The notes: generated by a model not told the origin, from the sequence alone. Counted from the first letter of the stretch, positions 1 to 10,715 are shown. The stretch: DNA of 64,000 bases from Isoetes taiwanensis (GCA_021234155.1 JAJEKV010000142.1:786001-850000), one strand, 5' to 3'. Numbers and translations are program-made.

Positions 1-571
1 TCTAAAGAGAGCAATGTAAGCTTGTCGATTGATACCCACATTATCACATAATTCTTGCATGCTATCAGGAGTTTGACTTCCCAATTCAGCAAGCACCTGT
101 TCAACAACAGCTTTTCTTAAGTGGTTTGCTCCAGGAAGCTTCAACATATCTATGACATCATTAGTTACTAACTTTTTTAACAGAGTAGCAATATTACAAG
201 GTTTTCTCTTCTTCGTTTCAGCCATAGTAGAATCCACCAATTTTTTTAATAGTGTGGATTCTTCTTCTAGAGCCCCCACCACCAGGAGCAAGTACATTTA
301 GGGCCTTCAGCTTCTTTTTCTTTTCCCTCATGTCCAATGGTATCATTTTCAATCTCTTTAACTTCCTCTCCAGTTTGTCATTGTCCTCATAGCACCTCTT
401 CAATCCTTGTTTAAGGGACTCCACCTCCTTGAGCAACATTTGATTGGAAGCTTGCAGGTCATCTGCATTCTTAGACCTGTTGGTTAGGAAATAGTTACAC
501 TGTTGCAGGTAATTATAGTGTGCTACCATATTGCAATGCACTCCACACAATTGAGTATACATTGTTCTCAA
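1..571 (-). pseudogene. Hypothetical charged coiled-coil protein, frameshifted, cut by window edge
   Basis: I do not recognise this protein. Two overlapping minus-strand frames read as one protein. The first (571 to 218) is rich in Lys, Glu and Leu with heptad-like spacing and looks like a coiled coil of about 90 residues ending in a Gly-rich turn. The second is open from about 300 to base 1 and continues with a Lys-rich helix, then a segment with NIATLLKKL and QTPDSMQELCDNVGINRQAY. The frame changes at a run of five C on the plus strand (273-277), and the downstream frame is the more protein-like one after that point. The break is a one-base indel, either genuine decay or a homopolymer error. 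The protein continues off the left edge. It could be a real exon or part of a transposon-encoded protein. Confidence 0.35.
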
Positions 572-1072
572 ATGCGCAGCAGGCCTTCGTTACCCTTACA
601 GGCAAAATGAATAAGTCCCGATGCAGAATGAAATTCAGGAGGTCTTCTGGTGATCGGGTCGATGGGGTAGAGTTCCCCACGCGCCCAAACATAACATTCA
701 TTGCATCAGAAAGTGGAAGAGCATTCCCATCGACCTGTTCCTTCTGGTTATATTGATTTTTGTAGGGCAACTTGGGCACCTCCACCCAGAATTGGCCTTT
801 CATTTTCCGTGATGAAGAAAAAATTAACTCATTGTCATTGCCTAAAATCTACAGAATTGTTACCTCTGCCATAGATGACAGGCTTTGATCGCTTTGAGAG
901 CTCCACAGTCCGGCGACAAAAACTGATGCAATTCTTCACCAAAATACAAAGGAAAAAGTGAGATTTCCTCCGGACTTGGGCAAGGATTGACATCAACCCA
1001 AAATTCAAAATGCCCTCCAAAGCTTTGGCGCCCAATTGAGGCATTGTTGTGGTATCCTTCGAAATCGGGCAC
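513..1072 (-). pseudogene. Upstream part of the same hypothetical reading region, broken frames
   Basis: Two further minus-strand open segments lie directly upstream of the coiled-coil frame: 1072-860 (70 codons; EGYHNNASIGRQSFGGHFEF near its start, then an acidic/aromatic stretch) and 803-513 (96 codons; contains DAMNVMFGRVGNSTPSTRSP). They have balanced composition, the same strand and the right order, but different frames, so together with 1-571 they look like one decayed gene or a gene with short introns. I see no known domain. The first ATG of the upstream segment is at 1072 and nothing shows that it is the true start. Confidence 0.25.
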
Positions 1073-2929
1073 CGGCTAAAGCTTCATTCGGGTGGAAAGG
1101 TGTTGGGGAGAGAGAAATTAGGCTTAATGAGTAAAACAACAAGGAATAATGACGTTTAACAAAGTTCGTTGCTTTCGAACCCCGAGGTTTGATTAAGGCT
1201 CGTGAGGGGTTTTTTACCCATATCTACATGTTCGGGTAGCCATGTAAGCCCAAATTTGGGATGTGCTTCCAAGGGCGTTAATAGACTCCATCAAACCTCT
1301 AATGAATGGGCTAAGATCTTGCAGATTTTTTGCACTAATTCATTTTGGTTCATTATCCCTGAGATCAGATTTCATCTTTGTATCACATTGTCTATACCAC
1401 TCATCGAACATGATCTTGCCCGTGTTTCTTCTGTACTCGAAGTTCTGGTATTAGTTTGGAATTTCAAATTGTCACTTACTTAGGGTGCTATTTATATCTA
1501 TTTGAATAACTGGAGATAATGAGATAAACGATTTAACCAAGGTTCAAATCTTGGAGCTCCTTTCATTTATTTGCAGTACGAAAAATACCAATTCTTATGT
1601 ATTGGCAAAATATAAATTGATTAATAGGATGAACAATATTTTGACTATTGATTTGACTAACTGTCGAACTATCTGACTAAACACAATGATGAATTGTCTG
1701 ACTATTTATATGACTAATTTTTAGACTATTCATTTGAATATGTCTAATTAATTATTTGACGATCATTCTGACATTAGTTCGTCAGATAAAACTCGTCAAT
1801 ACAATTGTCAGGAATAAGGGCCTGGGCTGTTATCTGTTTTATGAAGAGTTCTGACGATTATTCTGACGTTTAGCAATCTTTCTCTTGTAATGGTAGTTAG
1901 AAATGAATTAAATTAGTAATTGATAACATGGCCAAGAATGAGAAATCATATCTTTCTTATATATGATTGTAGAAGGTCTTTTTCTGTATTTGACCGCAAA
2001 TGCTGACATTGGACCTCTGTTATATGAAATAGAAGGAGTAGTCCTCGAGGTCCGTATTTTTTGTGAAGGAAGGATGGTAAGGGTTTGTTTGGGTTGTTGT
2101 ATATGGCGTTCTTTTACATAGGTTTCCGTTTTGGTACTCTGCAGGTGGCGGAATTCCCCGCTATTGCTTATTTTCTTGCATGCGAAATTAGGAAGGCCAC
2201 TCTGCATTCCTCTCTTGGTCTCTTCCTTTCTTGACAGCGCCTGAGGTACAGGGTTTTTTTGTGTGTCTTGTTCTAGCTTTAAAAAAGGTTGCAAGGAAGG
2301 GTAAGGGGGTAGTTGGAGTTGTCCCTTCATCTCTCAATTCACTGCAGATTGGAGGTTCTTCTACAGGGCCTCGTTCGGGACAGGATCGGAGAGCTATTGA
2401 CGTCAGTGTGACATTGGGGCTCTCAGGCCTGGACGTGCCTAGAAGCTTCTATGATGTTATGGTTGGCTTCTGTGATAAGAGGTGCTTGCCAGGGGTAGTG
2501 GCACTTGAATGAGGTGTTTCTATGGATCATTTGCACTGCCAGGCTGTTACAAGACTCCCAGGACTATGAATGAGACCATCAAGAAGGATATGAATTGGCC
2601 CTCAAAGCCTCCAGGAGTTGTTTTGTACGTAAGGCCCTAAAGAACAATAGGCTTCACTACTTCAAGGGCATGGTAGATTATTGCATGAATGACGTTGGAA
2701 AAGTCCATTATGTGCGTCATCTTCATAATATTAATGAGTCTGTAATTGAGAGAGGGAATAATTTATACTTGAGGTGAGGGGCGGGAGATGTGAAGAACCT
2801 TGTTGCAGTCAAGCCTCACTCGGCCAGAAATAAGCGATCATAATCATTGGTTCTTCCCTGTTTGGAAAATTAGGAAGGTTCACAATATATAGTGAGCATC
2901 CTCCCAGCTTATTATCCTTGAGCTTATTT
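1073..2929. other. No recognised gene; TGACT-rich AT stretch at 1625-1865
   Basis: Only short frames occur here. Two plus-strand frames (2231-2512 and 2595-2777) are unbroken for 93 and 60 codons but match nothing I know and have no good splice or start context. Between 1625 and 1865 the words TTGACT, CTGACTA and CTGACG recur roughly every 15-25 bases in an AT-rich background, which looks like a decayed simple array. Confidence 0.4.
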
Positions 2930-3405
2930 TTTTTAATATAACAATCAACACACAACTACCATTAACATTATTAACATATTGCATTTAGCACATTTAAATT
3001 AAAATCCCCCTTAAACCCCCTTTGGTTTGGGTGCATATTCACACGGGGGGTTACTCCGGGCAACGAGAGCTGTCGGATGGGCATATTTGTCCATTATTCC
3101 AAGATCTGGACCATACATAGCGATCCTCGTTTGTGGGGTATGCATGTACAAGTTTTTGTATATTGTATATTAAGGTTTGCAAAATAGTATGAAGGTTTGA
3201 AAGAATGCACTTAATGGTGTTAATTTTTTACATGTATTGTAAATATATTTTTAGGGCTCTCGCTGCCCTACGTAACCCCCCGTGTGAATATGCACCCAAA
3301 CCAAAAGGGGTTTAAGGGGGATTTTAATTTAAATGTGTTAAATGCAATGATTTATGTTAATAGTGTTAATGGTAGTTGTGTGTTGATTGTTATATTAAAA
3401 AAAAA
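2930..3405. mobile_element. Foldback/MITE-like element, copy A, with about 145-bp inverted arms
   Basis: The left arm (about 2930-3085) is the reverse complement of the right arm (about 3265-3405) with only scattered mismatches. Both arms hold a T-rich end, the word AATATAACAATCAACAC, a C-rich tract next to TTTGGTTTGGGTGCATATTC, and an inner GCGAGAGC/CAACGAGAG boundary. About 180 bp of AT-rich loop separate them. No open frame of note lies inside, so it would be nonautonomous. The 3' outer flank (GGGCCCTTCG next to an A run) is shared with copy B at 15960-16292 up to about 3475, so the true border may lie there. I could not identify a clean target-site duplication. Confidence 0.75.
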
Positions 3406-3749
3406 TTTGGGCCCTTCGCCCTAACTAAAGCAAACATAGGTAAACTTTATGGATCTAAACATTAATTACTAAAAAGCACAATAACATCAAGACAAACAAA
3501 TTATTTCCATTGCATACCAAGAGCCGCCCAAATATACGCAAACACACTGTTATAAAATGGGAAAAAACAACAATAACATCATAAGGTTTACTGAAAGGGG
3601 CCATGGCGCCCAATATAAAGCCGGTACCACTAGTTCAAGAGAATCAACTATCAAAATAGTTTAAAATACCCCCTTCTATTGTAAACTGCACATTGTCATG
3701 CATATGCTAGTGCATATGATAACATGTGCTGGTATCAATGCAAGCACAT
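3406..3749. other. No gene seen; right flank of copy A
   Basis: Bases 3406-3475 match the flank of copy B (15960-16292), so this part probably belongs to the repeat family. The remainder to 3749 is AT-rich and holds no supported frame. Confidence 0.4.
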
Positions 3750-4142
3750 AATCTGTAACATCTGATGCAAGATCTCCAACAAATATGGAATGATTTGGAC
3801 CGGAATCACCACGGCTGTCCCATATGTCAAAAGATGCCCAGTTCAACCGGTAAAGTTGTTCACAATTTGGCATTGGCATTCCATTATAAGTCTGAAGCAC
3901 TTTCTCTGAAGCACTTTCTCTGCTCCAAAATGGGTTAAAAAATCAACAAAACCATAACCCTCAGGATTTCCAGTCTGTTTATTCCGTATTATTTTAGCAG
4001 AATTTACCTGAACAAAGTAAATCAAGCTTATGTGTTTCCTCAAACAATCTATTTCATATCAAGAACACAAGAATGCAATATGTACCTCGTTGGTAGCTCC
4101 TAACATCGTCATACTGGGCCTGGGGTTAACTGTTGCTTGAAC
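3750..4142 (-). pseudogene. RBP45/RBP47-type RNA-binding protein fragment (RRM1 end to RRM2 start)
   Basis: Read on the minus strand, 4007 down to about 3922 gives VNSAKIIRNKQTGNPEGYGF, which carries the RNP1 motif (GYGFVDF) of the first RRM of plant RBP45/47 oligouridylate/poly(A)-binding proteins. About 3893 to 3750 gives the linker ending in RLNWASF, then the RNP2 of the second RRM (IFVGDL) and DVTDY. These proteins normally have three RRMs and act in nuclear mRNA binding and stress granules. A 14-bp tandem duplication (3894-3907 and 3908-3921) shifts the frame between the two parts. An acceptor-like TTGTTCAG precedes 4007, and a donor-like GAG/GTACAT at 4086/4085 would join the upstream segment in phase 0 to give TNE-VNSAK. 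The rest of RRM1, RRM2 and RRM3 were not found, so this is a partial, broken copy. Confidence 0.75.
3894..3921. repeat. 14-bp perfect tandem duplication inside the RRM fragment
   Basis: The word GAAGCACTTTCTCT occurs twice back to back. Removing one copy would restore the RBP45/47 reading (AEKVLQ followed by TYNG), so the duplication is the frame-breaking lesion. Confidence 0.85.
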
Positions 4143-4489
4143 AAGGGCGGCAAACTCAGAAATCAGATGCAGATGCTTAAACCTTTTTGAATGAAGATTT
4201 GGAAATAAAACACGAATTTTGAAATAAAAAATCAAAGTTAAACCTGATTTTAACAAGCATGGGATGTGTTTGAGGCTAGACAGCAAGAATAGCATGTTGA
4301 AATAATATACTGGGTATTACACCCATGCTTGAAATTCTCAAATATATGATGACGAACTTTACTCCTTTCTTCAGCTGTTTTTGTGTTTTCTTAAGTTTTG
4401 TTACAAAGAAGCATGTAAAAATTGCTTGATTTTTCTGCATCATATTGTCTCAAAAGAAATTATGCAATATCCCCTTGACTGGGAGTAAA

Positions 4490-4915
4490 CTACTGGATGA
4501 ACTCTGTTTGCATTCTTGTAAATTTGTAGCAGATATGAATATAATGAGCTAGCCATGCAACTTGAATAGTCACAACGTTGTTGTTACAAACAAGGGCTAA
4601 GTTCTCTCCCGAAAGATCTAAAGCTTCATCTAATAGAACTCTGGGAAGATAAGATGACCAGAAGTTTCCCCATTCCATATTTATAACCTGCTCCAAATCA
4701 GGTGTCAATTCCTTAATAACATAATAATATGCTGATAACTTGCAAACAAGTTTGAAGAACATTACCATTGTACCAGACTTAGACATATCCCCTCGCAACT
4801 TTGGTATAGCATCGCGACGCTCTATATCAAGCATTGGTGCCAGTTCAAAAATCACGACTATCACCACATCATTATCCCAATAAGTCCCACCGGGCCAATG
4901 TGCCAATAGTATCAT
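4490..4915 (-). CDS. Hypothetical protein or exon, 141 codons
   Basis: This is an uninterrupted minus-strand frame of 141 codons with protein-like composition. Features that can be seen are a hydrophobic start, LDIERRDAIPKLRGDMSKSG in the first half, and an acidic/aromatic middle (DLEQVINMEWGNFWSSYLP). The helix-rich layout resembles armadillo/HEAT-type scaffolds but no signature is clear, so I give no function. An AG acceptor-like site lies near codon 20, so the true coding part may start there as an internal exon. It lies 350-750 bases upstream of the RRM fragment on the same strand, and the two could be unrelated neighbours in a decayed locus. Whether it is expressed cannot be judged. Confidence 0.3.
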   Translation of the reverse strand: MILLAHWPGGTYWDNDVVIVVIFELAPMLDIERRDAIPKLRGDMSKSGTMVMFFKLVCKLSAYYYVIKELTPDLEQVINMEWGNFWSSYLPRVLLDEALDLSGENLALVCNNNVVTIQVAWLAHYIHICYKFTRMQTEFIQ

Positions 4916-5434
4916 TTACATTAAAAAACGTAAACAAATTGCAAGTCTTAGTCGCATGCTTGAGATTCAAATGATTGAATTAACAAAGAAATGATGATAT
5001 ACCAAAGCGTAGACTTTCATGTCCAACCCCTCGACGGACCATTGCAGCCTTGCGGCTCCCGGACAACATCCTTGCCAACCCGTCTCTCACTCATAATAGG
5101 TAACCAATTAATTCCAATTTCTCGTAAAAGTAATCTATTGTCCATCTTAGAAAGAGAATGCATTTAATCGTTTTCAGCAATAGCAAATCCTTTAGTCCAT
5201 TTCAAGAGGGTCCCACTATTAATGGCGGTTTGTTTTACAGAAACGAGAAGGTAAACCCAAGCTCTCGTTGTTGGCCAGGAACAAGATGGAAGTCATCACC
5301 TTCTTGGTCCACAAAGAAACAAAGAAGACATCTTAATGCAATTTTATCTCTATCAACATGGCAATTCTCAAAGTCTTGAAACTCCCAAAAGACCTTGAGA
5401 TTTTCTTCTGAGATAAATGGTTGCAAAACTGAAC
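4916..5434. other. No supported gene
   Basis: Short frames exist on both strands. A minus-strand stretch near 5000-5090 reads WSVEGLDMKVYAL in one frame and could be a further exon of the 4490-4915 frame, but it is too short to support. Confidence 0.3.
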
Positions 5435-5635
5435 TCTATCTTCAAGCAATCTCGGCTCCAGAAGGCCTAGCGACCACCACAGCAACCCAACGACCTGTTT
5501 AAGCCTATCTGCTGTTCTACTTGTGCTATCGATCTGCTCCAGCCTCGGATACTTACCTGAGGAATCTATCTTCAAGCAATCTCGGCTTAAAAATCGGCCA
5601 TCTGCTTGTGCTATCGATCTGCTCTAGCCTCGGAT
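5435..5635. repeat. Imperfect tandem duplication
   Basis: TCTATCTTCAAGCAATCTCG occurs at 5435 and again at 5565. A second block, CTTGTGCTATCGATCTGCTC followed by AGCCTCGGAT, occurs at 5520 and again at 5605. The order is the same, so a 85-130 bp segment was duplicated with an internal deletion in the second copy. Confidence 0.8.
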
Positions 5636-7257
5636 TGCTTCAGGACTCCAGTTCCGGCAGCATGCCCTAAATGTTACCCGTTCTAATCTTCTTTACCCTT
5701 TCTTTAAAACACATTAATTAACACAATCTCCATCTTTGAATATCATAGCCACAAAAAAATCAAGGGTCCAGAAAGGGCGCACTCTAGAAATACTATTTAG
5801 TACACCTCATCAAATACAGCACTGAAATCATAGAAAAACCTTAATAAAAATCGTACAAAACCACAAAAAAAATGCTAGATATTCACCTTAACCCTGTGTA
5901 AATATCTAAATGTAAATATCATTCCCTATTCTAGAACCCGTTCATTTTAAACCTGTTTTCCATTTCTATAATCTAGATCCAGATCCTTGACAGATCTTTA
6001 TCACCTTGACATATCTCGACACCACATGCCACTTTTTCGCTTTAGCAACAAATTTTCTATAGAAAAATGAGGCACACATGGAAGTTGTGGTATACACCAC
6101 TCCCGCTAACCGTTTTGGCAGTGCAGATATTTGCCATTAGCTATTCCATTGCATTCGCATTCTGGCTTTTGCAAAAAATCTTCTAGCACTGTAATGCCAG
6201 CAGATCTGTAACATAGTATGAATACAAGCAAATAGGCCAAGTAGGCCATTGATTTTGTTTGTACAAACATGAACCTCAAGCTTTGACCGAAAAACAACAA
6301 AGAGCCTTTTCGATATTCTATCCAGCATTAGCACAGATAGAAGATTCTCTTTATGCACTAAGAAAAACCCTTTCGGCATTGTATAATCCACTCACAGAGC
6401 CTCCGACAACAGAGGCAATCGGGAAATTATCCGCCGTAATACCCAGAGTATTGCACAATAGCCATATGAGCGACGGTCTGCCCTTTATGGGCAACCCAAA
6501 AATAATCTTGTCTATTATCTTTCGTAAAATAAGGCAAACCTTGGGGCATAAATACTTTAAATCTTAACATTAGCCCTTTTTCTAGCTTTCACCATGTATC
6601 ACTCTCCCAAGCTTTGCACCATATCGAAAATCCTGATGCGACATACCAAACCATGCAAAAACTGGGTCTGACTAATGGTGAGACTTGTATTGGTTGTACT
6701 AGCATCCTACATTTTAGAGGTTTTTAATTATTCCAGATATGTCCACTGAAAACATACACGTATTCATCAGTATGCCTATTCTAGAATGGGACTCGCATGA
6801 AACCAACAAACCGCCCGACTTGCTTCTCATTCATCTCAGCAGATTTTCTACAATGGTGGATAGTGGGTAGCCGCACACATGCGAACTACCCATAAAAAAT
6901 AAAGGGAAAATCCAATTATATCATTTGGACCCCAACAAAATACAATGCTAATAGAGATCTGGCTAGTGTACTGCGCCGAAAGCTTATCACCGGATTAAAA
7001 ACCCCCCCTTCGGGTTTTCGAGGAAAAACCCTAGTGATAAGCCTTCGGCAAGGGGCTTGGACAAACGTAAGGCATAAAAATCGCTCCCAAAACCCACGAA
7101 TGGAAAAGTCGAAACAGATGCCGCTCGCTAACCTGTACCTGCACATCACCAACAAAACAACAAGACAAACCAAACCTCCCAGAGTGGAGGGGCTGATTAC
7201 GCCGCGCGCCACGCGATAAAAAATACAATAACAAAGAAGGGGGGCGGGGGGGTTCAA
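5636..7257. other. No recognised gene
   Basis: The longest plus-strand frame is 6259-6567 (102 codons, contains ALTEKQQRAFSIFYPALAQI). It is AT-rich and has no recognised domain. At 6780-6820 there is a block (TTCTAGAATGGGACTCGC, then a tract ending AACAAACCGCC) that recurs at 7425-7462 and belongs to the repeat system described next. Confidence 0.35.
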
Positions 7258-7783
7258 AGAGAATAAGGTACTGCTGAGAGAGAAGAGGAAGCCGATGAGA
7301 AGTCGGCGCGCCTAAAATAGCGAACTCCCAACCAGCGGGCATGCGCCCGCCCGCATGCATGCAAAACATGCATGCTCGCCCCATTCTAGAATGGCGATCC
7401 GATGTCTCCGGATCGATGGGATTCTAGAATGGGACTCGCTATGAAACCAACAAACCGCCAATACCAAAGGACTTCCTTAACAAACTAGGATCGAGGGACT
7501 AAGGTCACATGATGAAGGCTAAAGGCCGAGAACGAACAACACGAAAGAAACGCCAAATTGGCCAAACCAGGCAGGAAGAAGCCCCTCCCCTGCCTGGAAA
7601 CAATTCAAGGAGAATAAGGTACTGCTGAGAGAGAAGAGGAAGCGCCGATGAGAAGTCGAAGCAGAAACGCGCCTAAAATAGCGAACTCCCAACCAGAACG
7701 GGCATGCGCCGCCCGCATGCATGCAAAACATGCATGCTCGTCCCATTCTAGAATGGCGATCCGATGTCTCGGATCGATGGGAT
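7258..7783. repeat. Direct repeat, two copies of about 165-175 bp, 351 bp apart
   Basis: Copy 1 (7258-7422) and copy 2 (7609-7783) share the order GAGAATAAGGTACTGCTGAG, a purine-rich tract, GCGCCTAAAATAGCGAACTC, the palindrome-rich GCATGCATGCAAAACATGCA, TTCTAGAATGGCGATCCGAT and a GGATCGATGGGATT end. They differ by a few small indels. The central CATGCATG words are RY-type palindromes flanking an A4 loop and can form a hairpin. Short minus-strand frames starting MGRACMFCMHAGG in each copy are a by-product of the repeat. Confidence 0.85.
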
Positions 7784-8452
7784 TAATATAAAGGCTTTTC
7801 CCTCAAAAATTCTTAGGGGCGAGAATTTTTTTTAGCTTGCATGGGCTTGCTTGCTTGGCCTGCTCTTTTTGTATTGAGTCTCATAATTTTGGCTCTTTTC
7901 GTATTGAGTTTCATAAACCTCTTCGTCTTCATGGACTATTAAAAAATGATTTGGAATGGAAAAGGATAAACCTCTTCATCTTCATGGACTATAAAAAATG
8001 ATTTAACAACTTGAGACAAGAGCGAACGCCCACACTTAAGAATAGAATAGAATAGAATAGAATAGAATAGAATAGTTTTTTATCGTCCCAATCGACCAAT
8101 CGCCTATGGGACCTGTAGAAGGAGCTTAAAGAAAACTTATTACCGTCCAAGTTAAAACCCCCACCAAGGGAAAAAACCGTGGCGCAATAAGAATGTTTGT
8201 CAAACCGCATAAGTATATATCATCATGAAATAAATGTGTATGTACATGTCAAGTGCGCGCCCGAGGACATAGCCGATCTCGCATGTCCATGACCTCCCAA
8301 GGTATGATCCCTAGCATCCGATGCGGATGCCGTGGCTCAATGTCACATGTAGCCGGCCGTGCCCGACCAACTTCGGCAAGATAGCCGTCCGGATTTGATC
8401 ATATCTTCAAGCAACTTTGAAGGGTATGAGAACGACTTACAAGTGACAAACT
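7784..8452. other. No gene; short local duplications
   Basis: The phrase TTTTGTATTGAGTCTCATAA near 7866 recurs with small changes near 7899, and AAACCTCTTC plus TTCATGGACTAT near 7916 recurs near 7967. Otherwise nothing supported except the microsatellite at 8041. Confidence 0.5.
8041..8075. repeat. Microsatellite (AATAG)7
   Basis: Seven perfect head-to-tail copies of the pentamer AATAG. Confidence 0.97.
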
Positions 8453-8690
8453 TTGGAATAGCATATAAAATTATATGTAGGAGACAACTTGAGATGGAAC
8501 ATTGGAATAGCATATAAATTTTTTATGCAAGAGACAACTCGAGAAATTTTTATGGTTGGCAATGATTCAATTCGACGGCTGAGATTAGATTTGAACATAT
8601 AAACACACGAACTGTACTTTTATGGCTGGTAATGACATTCAATTCGATGGTTGAGATTAGATGTGAACGTATAAACATGGGAACTGAAAG
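8453..8690. repeat. Two interleaved local duplications
   Basis: GGAATAGCATATAAA with a following GAGACAACT occurs at about 8455 and 8505. A longer block containing TTTTATGG, CAATTCGA and TGAGATTAGAT occurs at about 8550 and 8622. Both pairs are imperfect. Confidence 0.75.
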
Positions 8691-8699
8691 AAGGGAGGC

Positions 8700-8830
8700 C
8701 CGAGTTTGTTATAGTAGGGCATAACATCTGGCCCTCGTTTGTTATAATAGGGCATAACACCCCAGTTCTAGGGTGTTATTTACCATAACAAACTGGCCCC
8801 AGAGATTTATGGTGGTTTTAATAACATGCA
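8700..8830. repeat. Direct and inverted repeat cluster
   Basis: GTTTGTTATA followed by AGGGCATAACA occurs at 8705 and 8737. The second copy and its flank (about 8730-8763) are an imperfect inverted repeat of 8770-8800, which ends CATAACAAACTGGCC. A hairpin of about 30 bp is possible. Confidence 0.7.
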
Positions 8831-8955
8831 AGGTGTTTATGGCTAGTTGGCATAACAAACTAGGTGGGTTTTCAATGTGTTTAACACCACCGCAACCAAC
8901 GGCTGAGATCTAGTCTAGCTAAAAAACTTGAGGGCGAGGTTGGAAGTTAGAAATG

Positions 8956-9026
8956 TGAAAATATCCTTACCCTGGTTTTGGTGATTCCATCGCGGTTATT
9001 CCCTACCGCGGAATCACAAACCCTCC
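8956..9026 (+). repeat. Left terminal inverted repeat of the MULE
   Basis: Contains CTTACCCTGGTTTTGGTGAT, then CCATCGCGGT and CCGCGGAATCAC, and ends AACCCTCC. It matches the right terminal repeat in inverted orientation with a handful of differences. Confidence 0.9.
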
Positions 9027-9149
9027 CCCAACGGATCCGTCTTTGAGGGTTCGTTCCGTGCACGGACAAGCATGCGGCAATAAATTCAATACCATCCCGG
9101 AATCACAGCGGTAGAATCGCGCGGGACGGAATCACCGCTATGTTATTCC

Positions 9150-10680
9150 ATGCCACGGAATCACCATTTGAAATATAAAACTAAAAAATTCAAATTTTTT
9201 CGTCCTTTTCTTCTTGGAGTTTTTTTGACCCCTTTGCGGTCAGCGTTTGGCGGCTTTGCTTCCGGCGATCTTCCTTCTTTTCTTTTCTTGTTATCGTTTT
9301 ACTTTCTTCTCTGGATCCGGAATAATGGCTATGGTGGAAAACATTTGATTACTTCCTTTTTAAGAGCTATTTAGTTGCTTCATTTTTAAGCTTTAGGGTA
9401 TGGCGGGCGGTAAGACCTAAGCGGTTGTTGGTTTTCTTCGATAGTTATACTTCTTCATGGTTCCGTCGGCAAAGGGTAAAAGGGATCCTGGTCACTTCAC
9501 CTTATATTCTTCCTTCTTTTCTTACTAATCTTTTTATTTTCTTTTACGATCCGGCAGGCATGGCTAGGCTATGGCGAAAAAAGGGGGGTCACCGGAACTG
9601 ATCGCCTTTTATTCCTTTCTTCAAATTTGATTTACCGCCATCGCCATAGCCCAATAGCCGTTTTCTCGACCCTTTCCTAAACCTCGAATCCGGTTCTTGC
9701 ATGTTTTTCTTCTTATCCATCCTTGAAATTGTGACCCGAATCTTTGCTTTTTCTGGTTTTTGTTGCGGAAGTGGGTGATTAATTAATGCCGCTTTTGGGG
9801 CGCGTGGATATGGAGAAGCACCTGAGGTCCCGGCTATGGCGGTTACGTTGAGAAGGATTCTTTCACATTCTCGACAAATCGGTTTGCACCAAAACAAGGT
9901 GAAGGATCCGTACATCGACATGGATATAGCATTGCCTTCTTGGGAGGATATGAAAAAGAAAAAAAAAAAAAGAAAGGGCTTGGAAGCCCGGCATCGTTTT
10001 CTTCTTCAAGCTCTACTTGATTTTGAGTTTAGCAAAGCTTTTTTTGGCGGAATCGCTACTGAAACAACCGCCGGATGAGTTATTTTACAACCGGCGGATG
10101 AGTTATTTTGCAAATCGCCGGACTTTTGAACGGGGCCGCCTCACAAAATGACGAAATTATGGGCGTTCTTTTACTCTGTTTTCATTCATCCTCTTGATTG
10201 AGAAGCGTAATGTCAAGCCCGTGGATTATTTGCGTTTGCCATTTTTTAAGATGGGTACTAATATTAGTTCGATTATTCTATATTCTATCGAACACTGGCA
10301 TGGCATGAAGGTCAGGTACTGCACGACCTTGAGAATCCGAACACCTATTCCACTATGTTGTGCCCCATCATCCTCAAGACGTAATAAACAAATTTCTTTA
10401 TGTTCTATGGGTGTGATCCTTGTTTTTGTTTTGCTCTGGCCATGGCATTGCCAATATTGGCAAGGGGTTCAAATCCCCATCTATAAAAATTACTCGGTCA
10501 CGAAGGCATAGAATACAATGGACATTGGCGGTTCAAATCCCCATCTATAAAAAATTCTGGGCAAATCGTGTGAATAACAATGGACAAGCACACAAAAATG
10601 GAGTAGCACAAGTTTATATTTTCTTCCAATGAACCCTCGCTTTGTTAAAGCAAAGCAAAATGTAGCAAGCAAATGTAAGT
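9150..10680. other. Interior of the MULE, possible captured sequence
   Basis: No known domain is seen. The longest frames are 9589-9921 on the minus strand (110 codons) and 9836-10078 on the plus strand (80 codons, starts MAVTLRRILSHSRQIGLHQN, contains a poly-Lys tract). They overlap, so at most one is real. At 10466 and 10530 the block GGTTCAAATCCCCATCTATA is repeated about 65 bp apart. It resembles a Pol III B box but no tRNA cloverleaf fits around it. Confidence 0.4.
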
Positions 10681-10715
10681 TATACTTTGAGAATCAAGAA
10701 TTCATCCGCATTCGC

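Noticed and set aside
1528-1560. tRNA-like T arm (GGTTCAAATC)
   Set aside because: The stem does not pair cleanly and no acceptor or anticodon arm is found upstream.
7031-7384. Frames starting MGRACMFCMHAGG
   Set aside because: They are present in both copies of a DNA repeat because of the CATGCATG palindrome and diverge at once downstream.
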